From Ligula intestinalis (Eukaryota; Platyhelminthes; Cestoda; Diphyllobothriidea; Diphyllobothriidae), in NCBI GenBank assembly GCA_036362985.1, contig JAYGXS010000003.1:77854778-77918777 (forward strand): DNA of 64,000 bases. The letters are read 5' to 3'. The translations under genes and the position numbers were made by a program. Positions 1 to 11,295 of the stretch are shown here, in pieces; the first letter of the stretch is position 1, and the number at the start of each line of letters is the position of its first letter. The notes below the pieces were generated by a model. The model made no database searches. It had not been told where the DNA came from and saw only the letters and a list, made by a program, of their open reading frames with translations.

Positions 1-290
1 AGGCCCTCCGGACCTAAAATATAAATTTATTTATTTATTAACCAACCTCTTAATTTTCATAGAAGCAATTTTTCTCCTACGTTTTCTCTAAAGTGTGGGT
101 CCGCAGAACTCTACGCCCACTGTAATGGTGGGAGATTTTTTCACTGCTTCCTCCTTAGTTCACCTTACATTTCTGAGACTGTTGATTATTACTTTAAAAT
201 GACGATATAGTGAGGCAAAGGTTTGCATCCCAGTTATGTACATAGATTGAGAAGAAGTAGTTTCGATCACCGGAATCGCAATTTTATTTG

Positions 291-330
291 TCTGAGCTTT
301 CGGACTCTTGCGGGAGTCCGTCGTCAGAGA
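291..330 (-). ncRNA. Hammerhead-like ribozyme core, PLE copy 1
   Basis: On the minus strand: TCT, CTGACGA (327-321, fits CUGANGA), a perfect GGACTC/GAGTCC stem II, GAAA (301-298), AGCT palindromic stem III, then C and AGA pairing with the leading TCT. This is the complete hammerhead core order. The tract upstream (364-357) has CTATAAAT. Confidence 0.65.
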
Positions 331-590
331 TAAAACCGTCAACGTAAGCAAGCAACATTTATAGGGTAAGGGGCCAATTAACCGTCAAAAAAAGCAAACA
401 ACCTATAAAGGGACAAGGGGGCAATTAACCGTCAACGTGAGCAAGCAAAAGGTATAGGGGAAGGATCAGTTATCCATCATAGGGGCGGGGATGGGAAGGT
501 GGCAGAGAGGGAGGGAGGAACAGGACCACCAGTGCTTTAAGTTCGGAGCTATTTGCGTAGGGCAACACATGAGGGCACCAGCTCAATGCA

Positions 591-887
591 TCAGTTACCT
601 GAGCTGTCATTCGACGCCCAGGCTTCAATTCGTTCTCGCTCGGTATTGCTGCTTGCGTGGGCAATTATCCTCGCAGCTGCGAAGTTGAACTCGTGACCCA
701 TCTCGTAGGTTTGGGCGGCCACTTGCAAAAATGTATCACCCCGTTGAACAGCCGACTTGTGTTTGTGTATGCGCGAACCCAGCATGCATCCAGTCTGTCC
801 TGGGTAATTTGCAGAACAGTTTAGACATGGTATGCGATACACTACACCCGACAGCTTACTTGGATTTAGTCTAGCCTTGATCCTCAT
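591..887 (-). pseudogene. PLE GIY-YIG endonuclease fragment
   Basis: About 98 codons open. GVVYRIPC gives the first conserved tyrosine and YPGQTGCMLGSRIHKHK matches the Y-x-G-x-T-x-R-L-x-x-R-x-x-E/K-H segment of PLE nucleases. The helix arginine is kept (SRIHKHK). The usual C-terminal SINRH...P-Y-LR tail is missing, replaced by SNDSSGN and a stop. Upstream homology is in another frame. Confidence 0.75.
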
Positions 888-2639
888 GACCCGGCTGCGC
901 GTTGTAGCCTTGTGTGATTATGAAGCCTTTTCCCAAGGCAATACGCTCGATCGCTTCTGACACGTCCTTGACACATGGCAGCATATGCCAAATCGTGGGA
1001 CGATATACTGGTGGATATGAAATTATCTGCTTACTATACTAAACAATCCCGCTGCCTATGTCGCTGCTCACAAAGAGCAGCATTTATTCACTTTGTATTT
1101 ATTTTTTACCACATCACATTCGGGTCTTCAATATAAAATTTATTAAGTTATTGGGAAGTTCGTGAGATATAAGTGGGGAACGGCGCTATTTTGCGTATTG
1201 CCATCTAGGAGCCATCTTTCGGACCACGTCTGCAATCTGCAAAGTTTATTTAAGAGCACTTCCCACTCACTAGGACCCTTAATGGTTGAGAAAAGCTGAA
1301 AGTTTTTAAAAAACATGATTTGCCAAAATCTAGTTACGAAGACTTTTAGTTGCTTAAAAAATTGAGGGTTAAAGATCGAGAACGGAGCCTTGAGGAGCAG
1401 CACTTTCTATGTTTGGTTAGAAAAGCAAGTCAAGCTTGTGTGCCTTAAGGTGATTGCTGCCACCTCACTACATCGCTTATATAAGAGAAAGTTGTTGGCC
1501 GTCTTCCACTGCGAAGGCAATTTCCCTGTCCTCATTGACAGCTCAAACAGAGATAAAAGAAATAACGATAAATAGTTCGGTAATTGTTTATGTATCAGCC
1601 AAAGGATCCCATCCGGCTCAGAAGACTTCTCTGGCTTGGTTTTTCTTAATACTGTGACGGAAAGGGCGACAGTCTTTGCCCATTAAATTTTCGGATTGTC
1701 ATTGGGGATTTCATCGTTTACGCCGATTACTGAAGTAATAACTTCAGCCGCCTTACAATATTATGTAGAAGACTAGATTGCCTGTTATAAAATTGCTGGT
1801 ATGCTTCTTCGTCTCCTCGGAGTTGTATTGCGTTCAAATATGAGGGTCGAGTATCAAGGACCAGATTTCGATTTTTTAGTCTGTGCAGCTTACCTTCCTT
1901 CGTATTGAAGAACAGGCACCATATGCTGGATCATGCGTATAATGGTCGGCATTTTCCCTGAACGTCGGCTGCATCGGTAGAATTTTTAACTACTTTTTAT
2001 GTTTTTTCTATTATCTACAAACGTGGCACACTCAGTTAGAAAGAAAGGGCGTCGTTCTGAGCACTTAACACTTTGATTGCGACGTGCGCCATATGTGGTT
2101 CACTCAATATGGCAAACTATGGGCTATTTTCGGGAGTCGCCGTCAAAGTGTTAACCTTATGGTAGTCCACTCTCGATGACTTGGGAACGACCAACGAGGA
2201 AATTCTACATCCAGAGTTGGCCCCTGTGTCCATATCTCCTAAGTTTTTTAGGAGATGTTCGTGTAGAACACTGCTGAGGGCCGTCCGGACAGGGATGGTA
2301 GATATAAATCATATGAAATGCCCGAATTTTCGTTTGGTCAAATAGAGCTTCGGTTGGGTAGGTAGAATAATGTATTGCTCAAACTTTTTTGATGATTTAC
2401 TGCGGCTTTGGTAAACATTCAATAGCACTGATTTAGACGCCATTATCAAACCAGCCTTTGCGAAACTGCTCGACTTCTTCAGAACTATGAAATGTCAAAA
2501 AATAATAAGACGCGACATTTGAAATCGGCGGTACACTGACTCACTGTTTATAAATTGTGCACTGTAAGAGTTTGTTTACTATTTCTGACTACATTTTGTG
2601 AATAATGTTATTATTAGTGGGGAGGCTTGACAGATTTTA

Positions 2640-2725
2640 AGGATTAACTCGACCCAATTGTGAGTAATCCGTGGCTTCGGTGGGATTTAGACCCACAATA
2701 GCATGGAGGGCTCTACCAATCGGGA
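2640..2725 (-). repeat. tRNA-like SINE remnant
   Basis: Minus strand has GATTGGTAGAGCC (A-box-like), GGGTCTAAATCCC (B-box-like), CCGAAGCC, then CTCACAATTGGGTC. The same order occurs at 56.6 kb. Confidence 0.5.
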
Positions 2726-4120
2726 TACTTAAAAACTATATAACTTCATGTTCTCCTTCTCGTATTTATGCATATTCTAACAAGAGGGTGTAAATTTATT
2801 GAAGCTATATACGATTTCCAGTTGCGTGTCACACCTTTTTTTGCTGAAGCCTCGAAACGATAGAGGACCCCTTGCATTGTTAATATTTGTAAAGCAATTT
2901 TTTGCTGAACTTAAGTCATGGAGCTTAAGTGCGAATTCGCATTTTGTCGTCTATCTCTCTTTTGTATAATTCTTTATATTAATTACAATTATTATATCAT
3001 TTTCCCTTACTCTCGCAGTGTAAGTGGTATCCGTTTTTATATCACTCAGACATAACGACTTGATATTTCGCCTGCGATATTAAATACATAAATTGGTCAC
3101 AGTATGAAACAAAACCAGCTATTCTTACCCTTGTCAAGGAGTTTAATTTTACTATTTATAAGACCGGACAGTCTGATTGAAGAGACTGAAACGAATACAA
3201 CAGTTAATGTGGGAGAAAATAAGAGAACTACTTGACGATCAACAAGAATGAATTCAATGGACTGAAAAAATTGGGAAACAATAAACATACTGGTCATTAA
3301 AAAATGATGCACCATGCATTTATCTGGAAAATTTCCACGAACTAGGCCGCTTTTGCATATTTAGCAGTGTCCTCAAATCATCTGCAGAGAAGATAGAATG
3401 TCTTGGTGTAGTTCAGTATACTGAATCGGCGCAGAAAACTGCCAAGGTATGCCACTGAAAACAACAATTGTATTCTATAAGAAATAAACACGCTTGATGA
3501 GTAATCTCTATATGGGGATTTGAGTAGACCTGGAAAATTAGATTAGGTTTGCATACAACATTGCAAAAAACATTCACTAAGCTCGAGTGCAACATCTACA
3601 GTTAAAATGATTTAAAGCTGAGCATTAACCCAGTAGATGTGATTAAGTTGTAAATAAAACAAATTTTCTCCTTACTCAACTCGTTAGCTATTTTTATGCT
3701 TCTGTCTTCCGCGCGGCCAGCCATATTAAAATGTGGGAAACTGTAACTAACAGACTTCTGAGTTTTGCTTTAGTTGAGCCCCAAATCCCATGAAAAATGT
3801 CACTGCAGTTCCCAGATCTGTCGTCTAGGAATGATGTACGAATCGACTCTTAGCGTAGGAAAATGGTTTATGTGCATTACATTTGTAATCGAAGGTCATT
3901 GACCGTTATGTAATTGGTTTTAAAATTAACCTATTGAGCGTGGAGTATATTGAGTTGGTCTTTCCGCTGAGGCAAATCACATGTATGAGTGTTGAACGAC
4001 TCTTAAAATGAGCGATTTGGATATAGCTACAATCTCTACACGATTAGGTTATGTTAAAATAAAATGCTCTCCAGAACTAACTGTGCAGGTATTTGATACC
4101 GGTTCTCTCATACTTGTTAG

Positions 4121-4789
4121 GAGTTAACGCGTTCGGCTGTGCAAAAAATTTCCTTAACTGGTTCCTCGTCAATGTATGGCCTTGAAATTTCTGAAAAGGA
4201 TTCAACAATTATCGGTCGTCAGTTCCTTTGCCCACATTTGATTTGGTCCGAAGTATGCGAAACTGTGAGAAATAATACAATACTTCTGTCTGTGCGATTT
4301 TTCCCAACCAAGTTTGAGGACTTGGTCAGAAGGGACCGAGCAGCGCTGTTTTACCTATATGACCAGGTAGACTGGAATTTTAGACTAATTTTTCAGGTAA
4401 TTCAACAATACAAGAACGTTTGGGACGAGAATAAGGATTTTCAACTGTGTTTCGAAATTGGTTGTCTGATGCTCAGGTTCATTAATTGCGTAATTTTTGA
4501 GATTCGAAGGATGTTCATAGGGGATAAAATAACAGAATCTTCATTGGAGGCTGTCGAAAAATTACAAGATTTATCTGCATTTTTCCCTCCATTTGTGGTA
4601 CAACACCAGAAGGCAAGTGCTATACAAAAAATAATACATTTTGAAAAGGAGAAATATTTAAAACGTGCAATTCTTAATCACGCTCCAAAAATACAATACC
4701 ATTCAAAAGAAGAATGCGTTTTGGAGATTCTAAACCGCCTTCTTCTTCTTATTCAATTCGACAGTGATGACTACACTTGCTTTCTCGGG
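4121..4789 (+). CDS. PTK2 (FAK) homolog: FAK-like kinase, FERM exon (end of F1 and F2 lobe)
   Basis: Internal exon of a focal adhesion kinase-like tyrosine kinase, an integrin and growth-factor signalling enzyme whose FERM domain docks it at membranes and autoinhibits the kinase. It encodes about 223 residues. The first ~45 resemble the end of the F1 lobe (MYGLEISEKDS region). The stretch from RFFPTKF through FLYDQV-like YLYDQVDWNF and FEIGCLMLRF to the FFPPFVV...CFLG end follows the F2 helices of vertebrate FAK in order. There is a ~10-residue insertion around LIFQVIQQYKNVW. I place the start after a pyrimidine-rich acceptor ending TTGTTAG (4114-4120), because the frame is closed by a TAG there. 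The donor GTAGGT at 4790 follows a complete codon (phase 0). The match to animal FAK is divergent, so the family is confident but the FAK versus PYK2 split is not resolved. Confidence 0.8.
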
Positions 4790-5260
4790 GTAGGTTTTTG
4801 CGTTTGAAAGTGAATTATCATTATTTTTGCTTATCTCATCTAATGGCAAGAGTCACCTAAAATATTCATAAATATTTAACGTAACGTAATCATTAAACAG
4901 CTGAAAATCACGCCATTAAACTAAAGATTACCTACACATTTTATAAGGTTTACTCAAACTCCAGATATTACCATAGCATATTTTAGACTTGGCTTCTACT
5001 TTGGTTTTTTTTTAAAACTCCATTTAAGCGGCCAATGGAGCATGACAGTTGTCACTTTTGTTTCCGTAGCGTATTTTCTGTAGATCACTTTCATTTTAGG
5101 CGTGAGAGAAAGTCTAACTATAAGACAAAGTTCACATATTTAGAAATTAAAATTGAAAGATTATTGTAAACATTTAGCGTATTGGCGAAAGGGAGAACTC
5201 TTTATATTACTTAAATTAATTTATTTTTACTTTCTTTCCTTTTCTCTTTTCCATTATAAG
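4790..5260 (+). other. Short FAK intron, 471 bp
   Basis: Bounded by GTAGGT and a pyrimidine tract ending ATAAG. It is AT-rich and I see no repeat or gene in it. Confidence 0.7.
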
Positions 5261-5338
5261 GCAGGTTTGGGAATCCCCGTCAGGGTTTTGTTGGGTCCAA
5301 GGTCACAAGTACGAATTAGCATTGGAAATACAAAGGAG
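5261..5338 (+). CDS. PTK2 (FAK) homolog: FAK-like kinase, FERM F3 first exon
   Basis: Small phase 0-0 exon of 26 codons (AGLGIPVRVLLGPRSQ...NTKE). It continues directly from the CFLG end of the previous exon, as vertebrate FAK continues from ALGS into the first F3 strands (sequence like SVELAIGPEEGI). The acceptor is a long T/C tract ending ATAAG at 5260; the donor is GTAAGC at 5339. The intron before it is only 471 bp, the shortest in the window. The call rests on reading-frame continuity, both splice sites and the GIPVRVLLGP strand; the exon alone would be too short to identify. Confidence 0.7.
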
Positions 5339-8011
5339 GTAAGCATTAGAATCTTATTTTCTTCCCAAACGCAGCATACATTTGCTTCCCATGTTCATTT
5401 GTTGGACAAACTTGTGAGCGCACTTAGGATCTTGTCTCTTCGAAAACACCTTATTTCTTTTAAGTTAGCTTTACAGAGTATGATTTCTTAATGTTTTTCA
5501 AAGGCGTCTAAATACACAGAGAGTATATGGAGGCGCACTGATGTTCGGTGATAAGATTACATACACTGAACACACGATCAGTTGACCTTAAGATTAATTA
5601 AAGTTTATTACAAGAAATATCACAGAGACTGTTAATAGCAAATAATAAACAATGTTGTTTTAGTACCTGATGAAACTAATTTTTACAGTCATTATTTTGT
5701 TTTTTGTGTAGGGTCGCTCTTTTAAAATTCATATTTTATGTTTTAATCCCACCCGATGAAAATATTTTGAAATTTTGCACTTGGGCATCGTTTCTAGAGT
5801 TTTATACCTTTAAGTTTTTAGCAACAGTCATTTTGAAAAGTGTATGCTGTAGTCAGGTCATATTGGAATTTAACTGAAACTATTCAAAAAATGATAGGTC
5901 ATTTCACTTATAACATACATAGAACTATGACGAACAAAACAAGGCAAATAATTGTGAACATCGCTGCACGCAAAAACAGTTATCACAATATGACAATTTT
6001 TCTCTGTAGCATCGACTACACGTAACGATACGCTACTTATTCACAAGTAATCCACATGGCACTTGGATTCCGTTTTAAATTTGTTCTGTATAATACACAA
6101 CGTGAGCCGAAACCTGCTACGTTTGTCATGTTAATGTCGTCCTCAGTCCGCTCGTCTTTTGGATCTCCTATATTTACTAAAAGACCTGTACGCGTAAACA
6201 CTCAAACTTTGCCAGTGATTCTTACCTCGGCAATGAACTTCTTGGTTACCGGCTCTGTGTGCTCGACTTCGTTTGGAAAATCTGCGAAATCGGAAGGCTA
6301 AAACTAGGAAGGTTTATGCGAAATTGAAAGCAAACAGGGGGTTTCGAGAAATAACTACAGAACTGGCGTTTGCGCTTGAATCTGTTTGCTTCAAATTTGT
6401 AATTCCTTTCGATTCCATAAGTCTACCCTAGAAAATTGAAGAAGAGGAAACCCTTACTAGGTACAGCCGGCTGAATGACAACTATAAGTCTCATTTCTCC
6501 TGACAGTACAAATACTCAATTTCATCTGCATTATTTTAACCATGCATTGATGTTTTTTCGAATTGTCACATGGAGTCTAGAGCCATGTTCGCGTCGAGGA
6601 ATAAATTAGGCTATATATAACGAGAGATTTTGGTTGTTGTCTTTTTAATTGAGCTGCTGAAAAGCCTTGCTCGGATGCACAAATCGGCGAGCACTGTATC
6701 GTGAAAAAAAAACGAATTGCTCTCGCTCTCTCTCTCTTCTTCTCATTCTCGACCTCGTTAAGGCAAATATTTTGTGCAGGCACTTGAGATGGACACTTGC
6801 TGGTGCATGGGTGTGTGTCATTGTGCGATGCAGGCTCATATGCGCGCGCACACACAAACTGCTGTGGTAAGTGCGCAGACGGACTTAGGAAAGTTTTTTG
6901 GAGGTTCTGAAGGCGTGCAGGGGGTGGGGGAGGGCGATGGGTGGGCTTGAAGTCCGGGAGTGTGCTCTTACCCTGCCGCATAGCATAGTCAGTAAATCGA
7001 GCCATTAGCCCTTTTCCGTCCTCTAACAGAAGGGTTCGTAGGGTTGCATTTTCACGATGGACTTCTTAAGACGCAGGTATACTTTTATTCTTGGAAACGA
7101 AAATCACGGTTACAAAAGACTTGGATACGAAAAGAAAGCGATGTGGGTGCTGGAACTGTAACTCAATTTGCCTAGCACTTATCGCTTGAGTACAAATATC
7201 TGTTCCACCTTTCTCTTATCGGCATTTACCCTCGTATTAAAAGCAACATGGACTGCAACAAAATTATTAAAAACCATTAGGCTGAAAATATCAGTCAAAA
7301 CCCATCACTTCGGGGATGAATATTGCTTGATAAGCCTAACCTCGCAAAGAGGCATATCGGCTTCATTCCTCTGAACTTCTACGTGAAACTTGTCTCCGCT
7401 TTTTTCGAGGAAAATGGTCATACCTGTTAGTCAAGCCGCTTCAAGCAACACTTTTAGCACTCTAATTGTGTGTTCTGTCCGAATCCTTGGTAAAGGGAAA
7501 ATTCGTCAACCCTCTCCAAATCTACACTACTCCTTTTGGGCTGCAAGTTTACGTTGTCTGATTCCGAGGCTAACGTGTCAAATGCTTCTACTCGAAGCTT
7601 CATACTATTCTGAACATTTCCAAAAGCTCCTAAAATCAAAAGCGTTTTCTGTTTAAGTAGGCCAGGATGGGTAAATAGGGGAGTCGTGGCCAGTATTTGA
7701 GAAGAGACTTTGTCCGACTGCAGTTTTAGCTCGGACGCGGTTGTCAATTTAACCGCAGGACGGAATTCGGGGTGCAGTTTTGCCCCGGACTCCAGTCTAC
7801 TGCCACCAGTGGGCGGTTGCTTGGCAATGAGGCATCAACAAACTAGAGGCCCTACCGACAAAGTCAATGACGACGGATCGGTGATCGTAATTTATCCGAG
7901 ATTTCGAATATTACCAGTCGCAGTTTAAAAACTTTTAGATCGTGACTCAATATCTAAATGGACATGGACTCAATACTTATGTCTGCTCGGCCGCAAGTTG
8001 CAGTAAGGCTG

Positions 8012-8110
8012 TTTTACTACGACACAAATTAATTTTAATTGACCCAGTTTTGAAAGAAACTTGCAGCTTCGGCGGGAGTCAAATTTTAAGCGCCCAGAGA
8101 ACACTATCAA
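8012..8110 (-). repeat. tRNA-like SINE remnant, truncated
   Basis: Minus strand GACTCCCGCCGAAGC, then CAAAACTGGGTCAATTAAAATTAA, matching the 3' half of the 56.6 kb SINE. Confidence 0.4.
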
Positions 8111-8467
8111 AACAAATTTCGTACTGAGGAAAAATAATGGCAATTGGCACATGAAGTGCTTTGCGTGAGCATCTAGTAGAAATATGTAGTACGGCAAGCA
8201 GAGTATTTCACATCCGTCGGCGACTTGTCCTTTTACAGCAATAATTAAAAGGTTCAACTTTTTACTTTCCTTAGAAATTAGTTTCTGTTCTCTGTACAGA
8301 TTAATATATTCACGGTATATTGGCATAAACCGAAAGTGGATGTATATGTTTGGGCGGAATGCCATCAGTCACTACAGGATAACTGCCTAATAAATACATG
8401 CTGCCAACGGGCCGACAGCAGTCTACATTTATGTTGTAATTTACCACAATGGCAGCCTAAGTACTAA

Positions 8468-8782
8468 CTAAAAGCCCAAACACATGTTTCGCCGGTTTCT
8501 GCCGCTGTTAGACACAGCTGCGAGGGCTCCGGCTCATCAGTGAATGTCGGCCCTAATATATGCATCCAATTACGGTTTATGTCTGTAGACCTTGAATTTA
8601 GTTATCTTTACCGAAAAAAGAAGTTAATTTATAGAGAACGTAAACAAAAATGAACTTTAAAATGCGGCATGTAAACTAGAAAGCAAACAGTGGAATCTGG
8701 GGGACGCATTGGTGACCTGGACCTCTCGCAGTAGTATCAATCAGCGGCGGAATACCGGCGAAACATGTGTCTGGGCTTTTAG
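8468..8782. repeat. Inverted-repeat pair with long-stem-II hammerhead motif
   Basis: Ends CTAAAAGCCC at 8468 and its complement at 8782. Arms of ~75 bp share ACACATGTTTCGCCGGT, a CCGC-CGCTG block, CTGCGAG and a TCCGG/TCCAGG block. The space between (8550-8700) is AT-rich and unrelated. Only the left (minus-strand) arm has an intact CTGATGA. Confidence 0.65.
8478..8543 (-). ncRNA. Hammerhead-like core with extended stem-loop II
   Basis: Minus strand: CTGATGA (8540-8534), GCCGG, a ~35-nt loop, CCGGC, GAAA (8490-8487), then ACA-TG-TGT forming a 3-bp stem III, and TGGGC. Five-bp stem II pairs exactly. In the plus-strand copy at 8770 the triplet reads GTC, the preferred cleavage site; here it is GTT. 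Stem I pairing is mostly A-U/G-U and weak. Confidence 0.5.
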
Positions 8783-10599
8783 GTTGCACCGATGCTGCCA
8801 GTATGGTAAACTAAAACATCAATAGTTAACCATCTTTAAAGACGGTTTCTTTCTGTTCAAATGCTAAGCCAAAGAATTGAGCAAGTCGTAGGCAGTAATT
8901 GGAAATGATACTTATTTTTTCATACTGTCTTTACCTATGCGGCTGTTTAGGAGTTTGTAATAGTCAAATAACCATGAATAAGGCATTAAGTGCCAGCCAT
9001 TATCAAAATTCTTCTGTCACTGCAGCCTTTAGAGTTTTGTTCAGAGTAGAAGCTCCAAGACAACGAATAAAGCGTTCGCGTTGCTCTCTGGCGGCTGACA
9101 TAATGATCGCTGGTACATGCTGTCAGTAATATGCCATCTCAGTAATTGGCACCGACGGTGCGCACCTTTACTCTGATTGGTCAATAGTTGATAGGTGAAG
9201 GTCATCGTTTGCGCAAAGTACGTTCTCCCATTCAGCTGCACACACAGTGCAATCGAATTGAATGGAAAGTAAAACAGAGCGCCTTCGGGCCTCTTTCCAT
9301 TGGTTTTTTCCAAACAAACCCCAACTTATTTGCGCGAAGAAGTATTAATAGTCTCCATCTAAAGATTCCCTTTATTGAGATGGTTCCATGGGCAGGAATA
9401 GACGCCGCTATCTTACGAGTATAGTAAGGCAGTTAATGTTAATTTGATAATGTCGACTAGGACAACGGAAAGTGTTGAATGCTCATATCCGACATGCTTA
9501 TGTTTTACCGATCAGCATTACCGGGGCAGTATGGCACGGGACCCGACTCCAGGCTGAAATTTGCTCTGCCCCTGAGCCATGATCTCAAACCCCATCAGTT
9601 GCCATCGGAAATACTCAAGTTCAGAGGACGGAGGCTAGTGCATGGGACCCATCAGCAAACACAGATTTTCTTGCTTATCTTCTCTTTATTGAAAATGTCT
9701 ACCGTTTAGTGACTGCTTTTTGCTATGTACGCATCTTTGTAAACTCCAAACTAGGCTCCATTTCCATCCGGCAATCGTGATTGGTCAGTGAAGGTCATGT
9801 TCTTGTGACCTGGAATAATCGTATGCATGACCGAGCCACATCTATGGTCCTGAATTTAAAGCACCTTGATCCACATTTTAAAAAAAAACTAGGACGACTA
9901 TTAACTCTGGGAAATTTAGATTTTCTGCAGTGTCAATACTGCTTGTGTATCAGAACAGTTATTTTCCGAATAGAAAAGCGTCAGATGCACTGTCAAGTTG
10001 ACATTGCTGGGGATCGAATGTTTTTTTATTGAGCCTTTGCTGTTGGCAACTTCTAGTAAAGCAATTTAACCGAAACATTTATTTGTTTCTCGCGATCTCG
10101 AGAAGGCAACATGAGTTTACATTTTGTAAGGGCTTCGGATTAAAGGTCCACTATCTTCCAGAAAGTTTAAAAATGATCGTTCAAAAAGCGTTATTCTGTT
10201 TGCTTACATAAATACGTAACGGTGAATGAATAGATGTGTCAAAGGCATGAAGTGGGAATGAAGAATTGTTAACATTTGGAGCTGAAACCTTACTCTTACT
10301 TCCCACGTATGTAAGGATAAAACGAAATTATAAACCATACCTCAACTGTTTTATCCACTTCAAATAATCGTTGTGGTCAATACCTACAGTTAATGGTTGA
10401 TTTCATTAAATATTAACCGATATTCTGAAATAATTTATCAATTAAGAAAGTTGGCTTCAGTGGCGCTTGAAGGTCCCTAATCCTGCGGCATAATTACATA
10501 ATATTTTTATAGTGCACAACGTCGATTTCGGAATATACGTATTTTCGGTAGGTTTCAAAGGCCGCACGTAGTAGTTAATGACGACTTAAGTAATCTATG

Positions 10600-11295
10600 T
10601 TTCGCTTTTGATTTTCGGGCCCATTATAAATTCAAATGTATTGCATAGAAAATACGTACAAAATATTGTGAATTGTGCTCAGTTGAAAGCGAAGCACGTC
10701 ATCTTCAGATTTTAGACTCTAAGGAAGGCTATGTTTCGGATTTCAAGGTTTGCAGTTTGGATAATTCTTAAGACCGTACAATGTCTATTCGAATAGCATA
10801 ACATCTCTACTTTTATCAATGCCCCTCATGAAGTGAACAACATGCACCACATTGAGGAGAGACAGATGCGGTCGCTGGAACAAGAACTGTATTCACCTGC
10901 CGTTTTGGATTCCTTCGCGAATCCATCATCAGAGACGGCAGTAGGAACTGTCTATACTCCACGTTCATTGCAAACTTTTATGCGCACTGTATGATATCCT
11001 AATAGCATAGAGGAATGCATAGTACGCCTTGCATGAAAAGCGGTAAGTGGGGAATTGAAAAGCTTAGAAGGTTAAACCAGCGCCAGATCAGGTTAAAAAT
11101 TGGTTGGGTGTTGGAAAAGTTTTTAAAATCGTAATTTACCTTTCTTTTAAGTATAAAATTTTTAAGAAGACGTGATTTGCTATCAGCTTAGTACAAGAAA
11201 GAATATTTTTGCTTACCTTTCCTAATAAATATAGTTAAATTTATAAGGGCAGGTAGTTATTTAAAAAACGATTGCGTTTTTGTAGACGGTTTTAA
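10600..11295. mobile_element. Decayed relative of the long-TIR elements, with a PLE terminus inside
   Basis: Left AATTCAAATGTATTGCATAG (10630) and right AATATAGTTAAATTTATAAGGGCA (11226) resemble the inner arms. The decayed PLE terminus at 10.87-10.94 kb lies between them. Confidence 0.4.
10906..10936 (-). ncRNA. Hammerhead-like core, decayed PLE terminus
   Basis: Minus strand: GTCT, CTGATGA (10932-10926), stem II GGATTC-GCGAA-GAATCC, AAAA in place of GAAA, CGGC, AGG. Stem I and stem II are kept; two core bases are lost. Followed by the shared CTTGTTCCAGCGACCGCATC end. Confidence 0.5.

Larger units (their letters stand above)
245..985 (-). mobile_element. Penelope-like element, 3' part (GIY-YIG plus tail)
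   Basis: Reading leftward: a frame-broken C-terminal coding region, a tail built from repeated units around AATTAACCGTCAACGT (units near 430, 375 and 335), then a hammerhead-like core at 291-330. The coding part (887-591) has GVVYRIPCLNCSANYPGQTG, where the GIY-YIG signature YRI...YVG is recognisable with YPG, then LGSRIHKHKSAVQRG and a weak EAW end. Bases before 887 encode SEAIERIALGKGF in another frame, so there is a frameshift. Penelope-like elements encode a reverse transcriptase fused to a GIY-YIG nuclease; only the nuclease end is here, so the copy is 5'-truncated and dead. Confidence 0.8.
1..4120 (+). other. Intron upstream of the first visible FAK exon
   Basis: Apart from the Penelope-like fragment at 245-980 and a tRNA-like SINE at 2640-2725, this is AT-rich sequence with no coding signal I can support. 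The F1-lobe exon(s) of the kinase should lie here or upstream; I could not recognise them. Confidence 0.5.

Noticed and set aside
291..330. CRISPR-like or bacterial repeat interpretation of the recurrent GAAACGTCAGGCAAATAAA motif
   Set aside because: Copies are dispersed on both strands, not arrayed with spacers, and are attached to PLE coding ends; a eukaryotic retroelement terminus explains them.
6700..6860. CT-rich and CA-rich tract as a possible regulatory site
   Set aside because: Simple-sequence composition explains it; no motif I can name.
7170..7750. Facing open frames on both strands
   Set aside because: No domain or splice support; frames overlap each other.
7970..8365. 131-codon minus-strand open frame
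   Set aside because: It overlaps a SINE remnant and has no domain; treated as chance.
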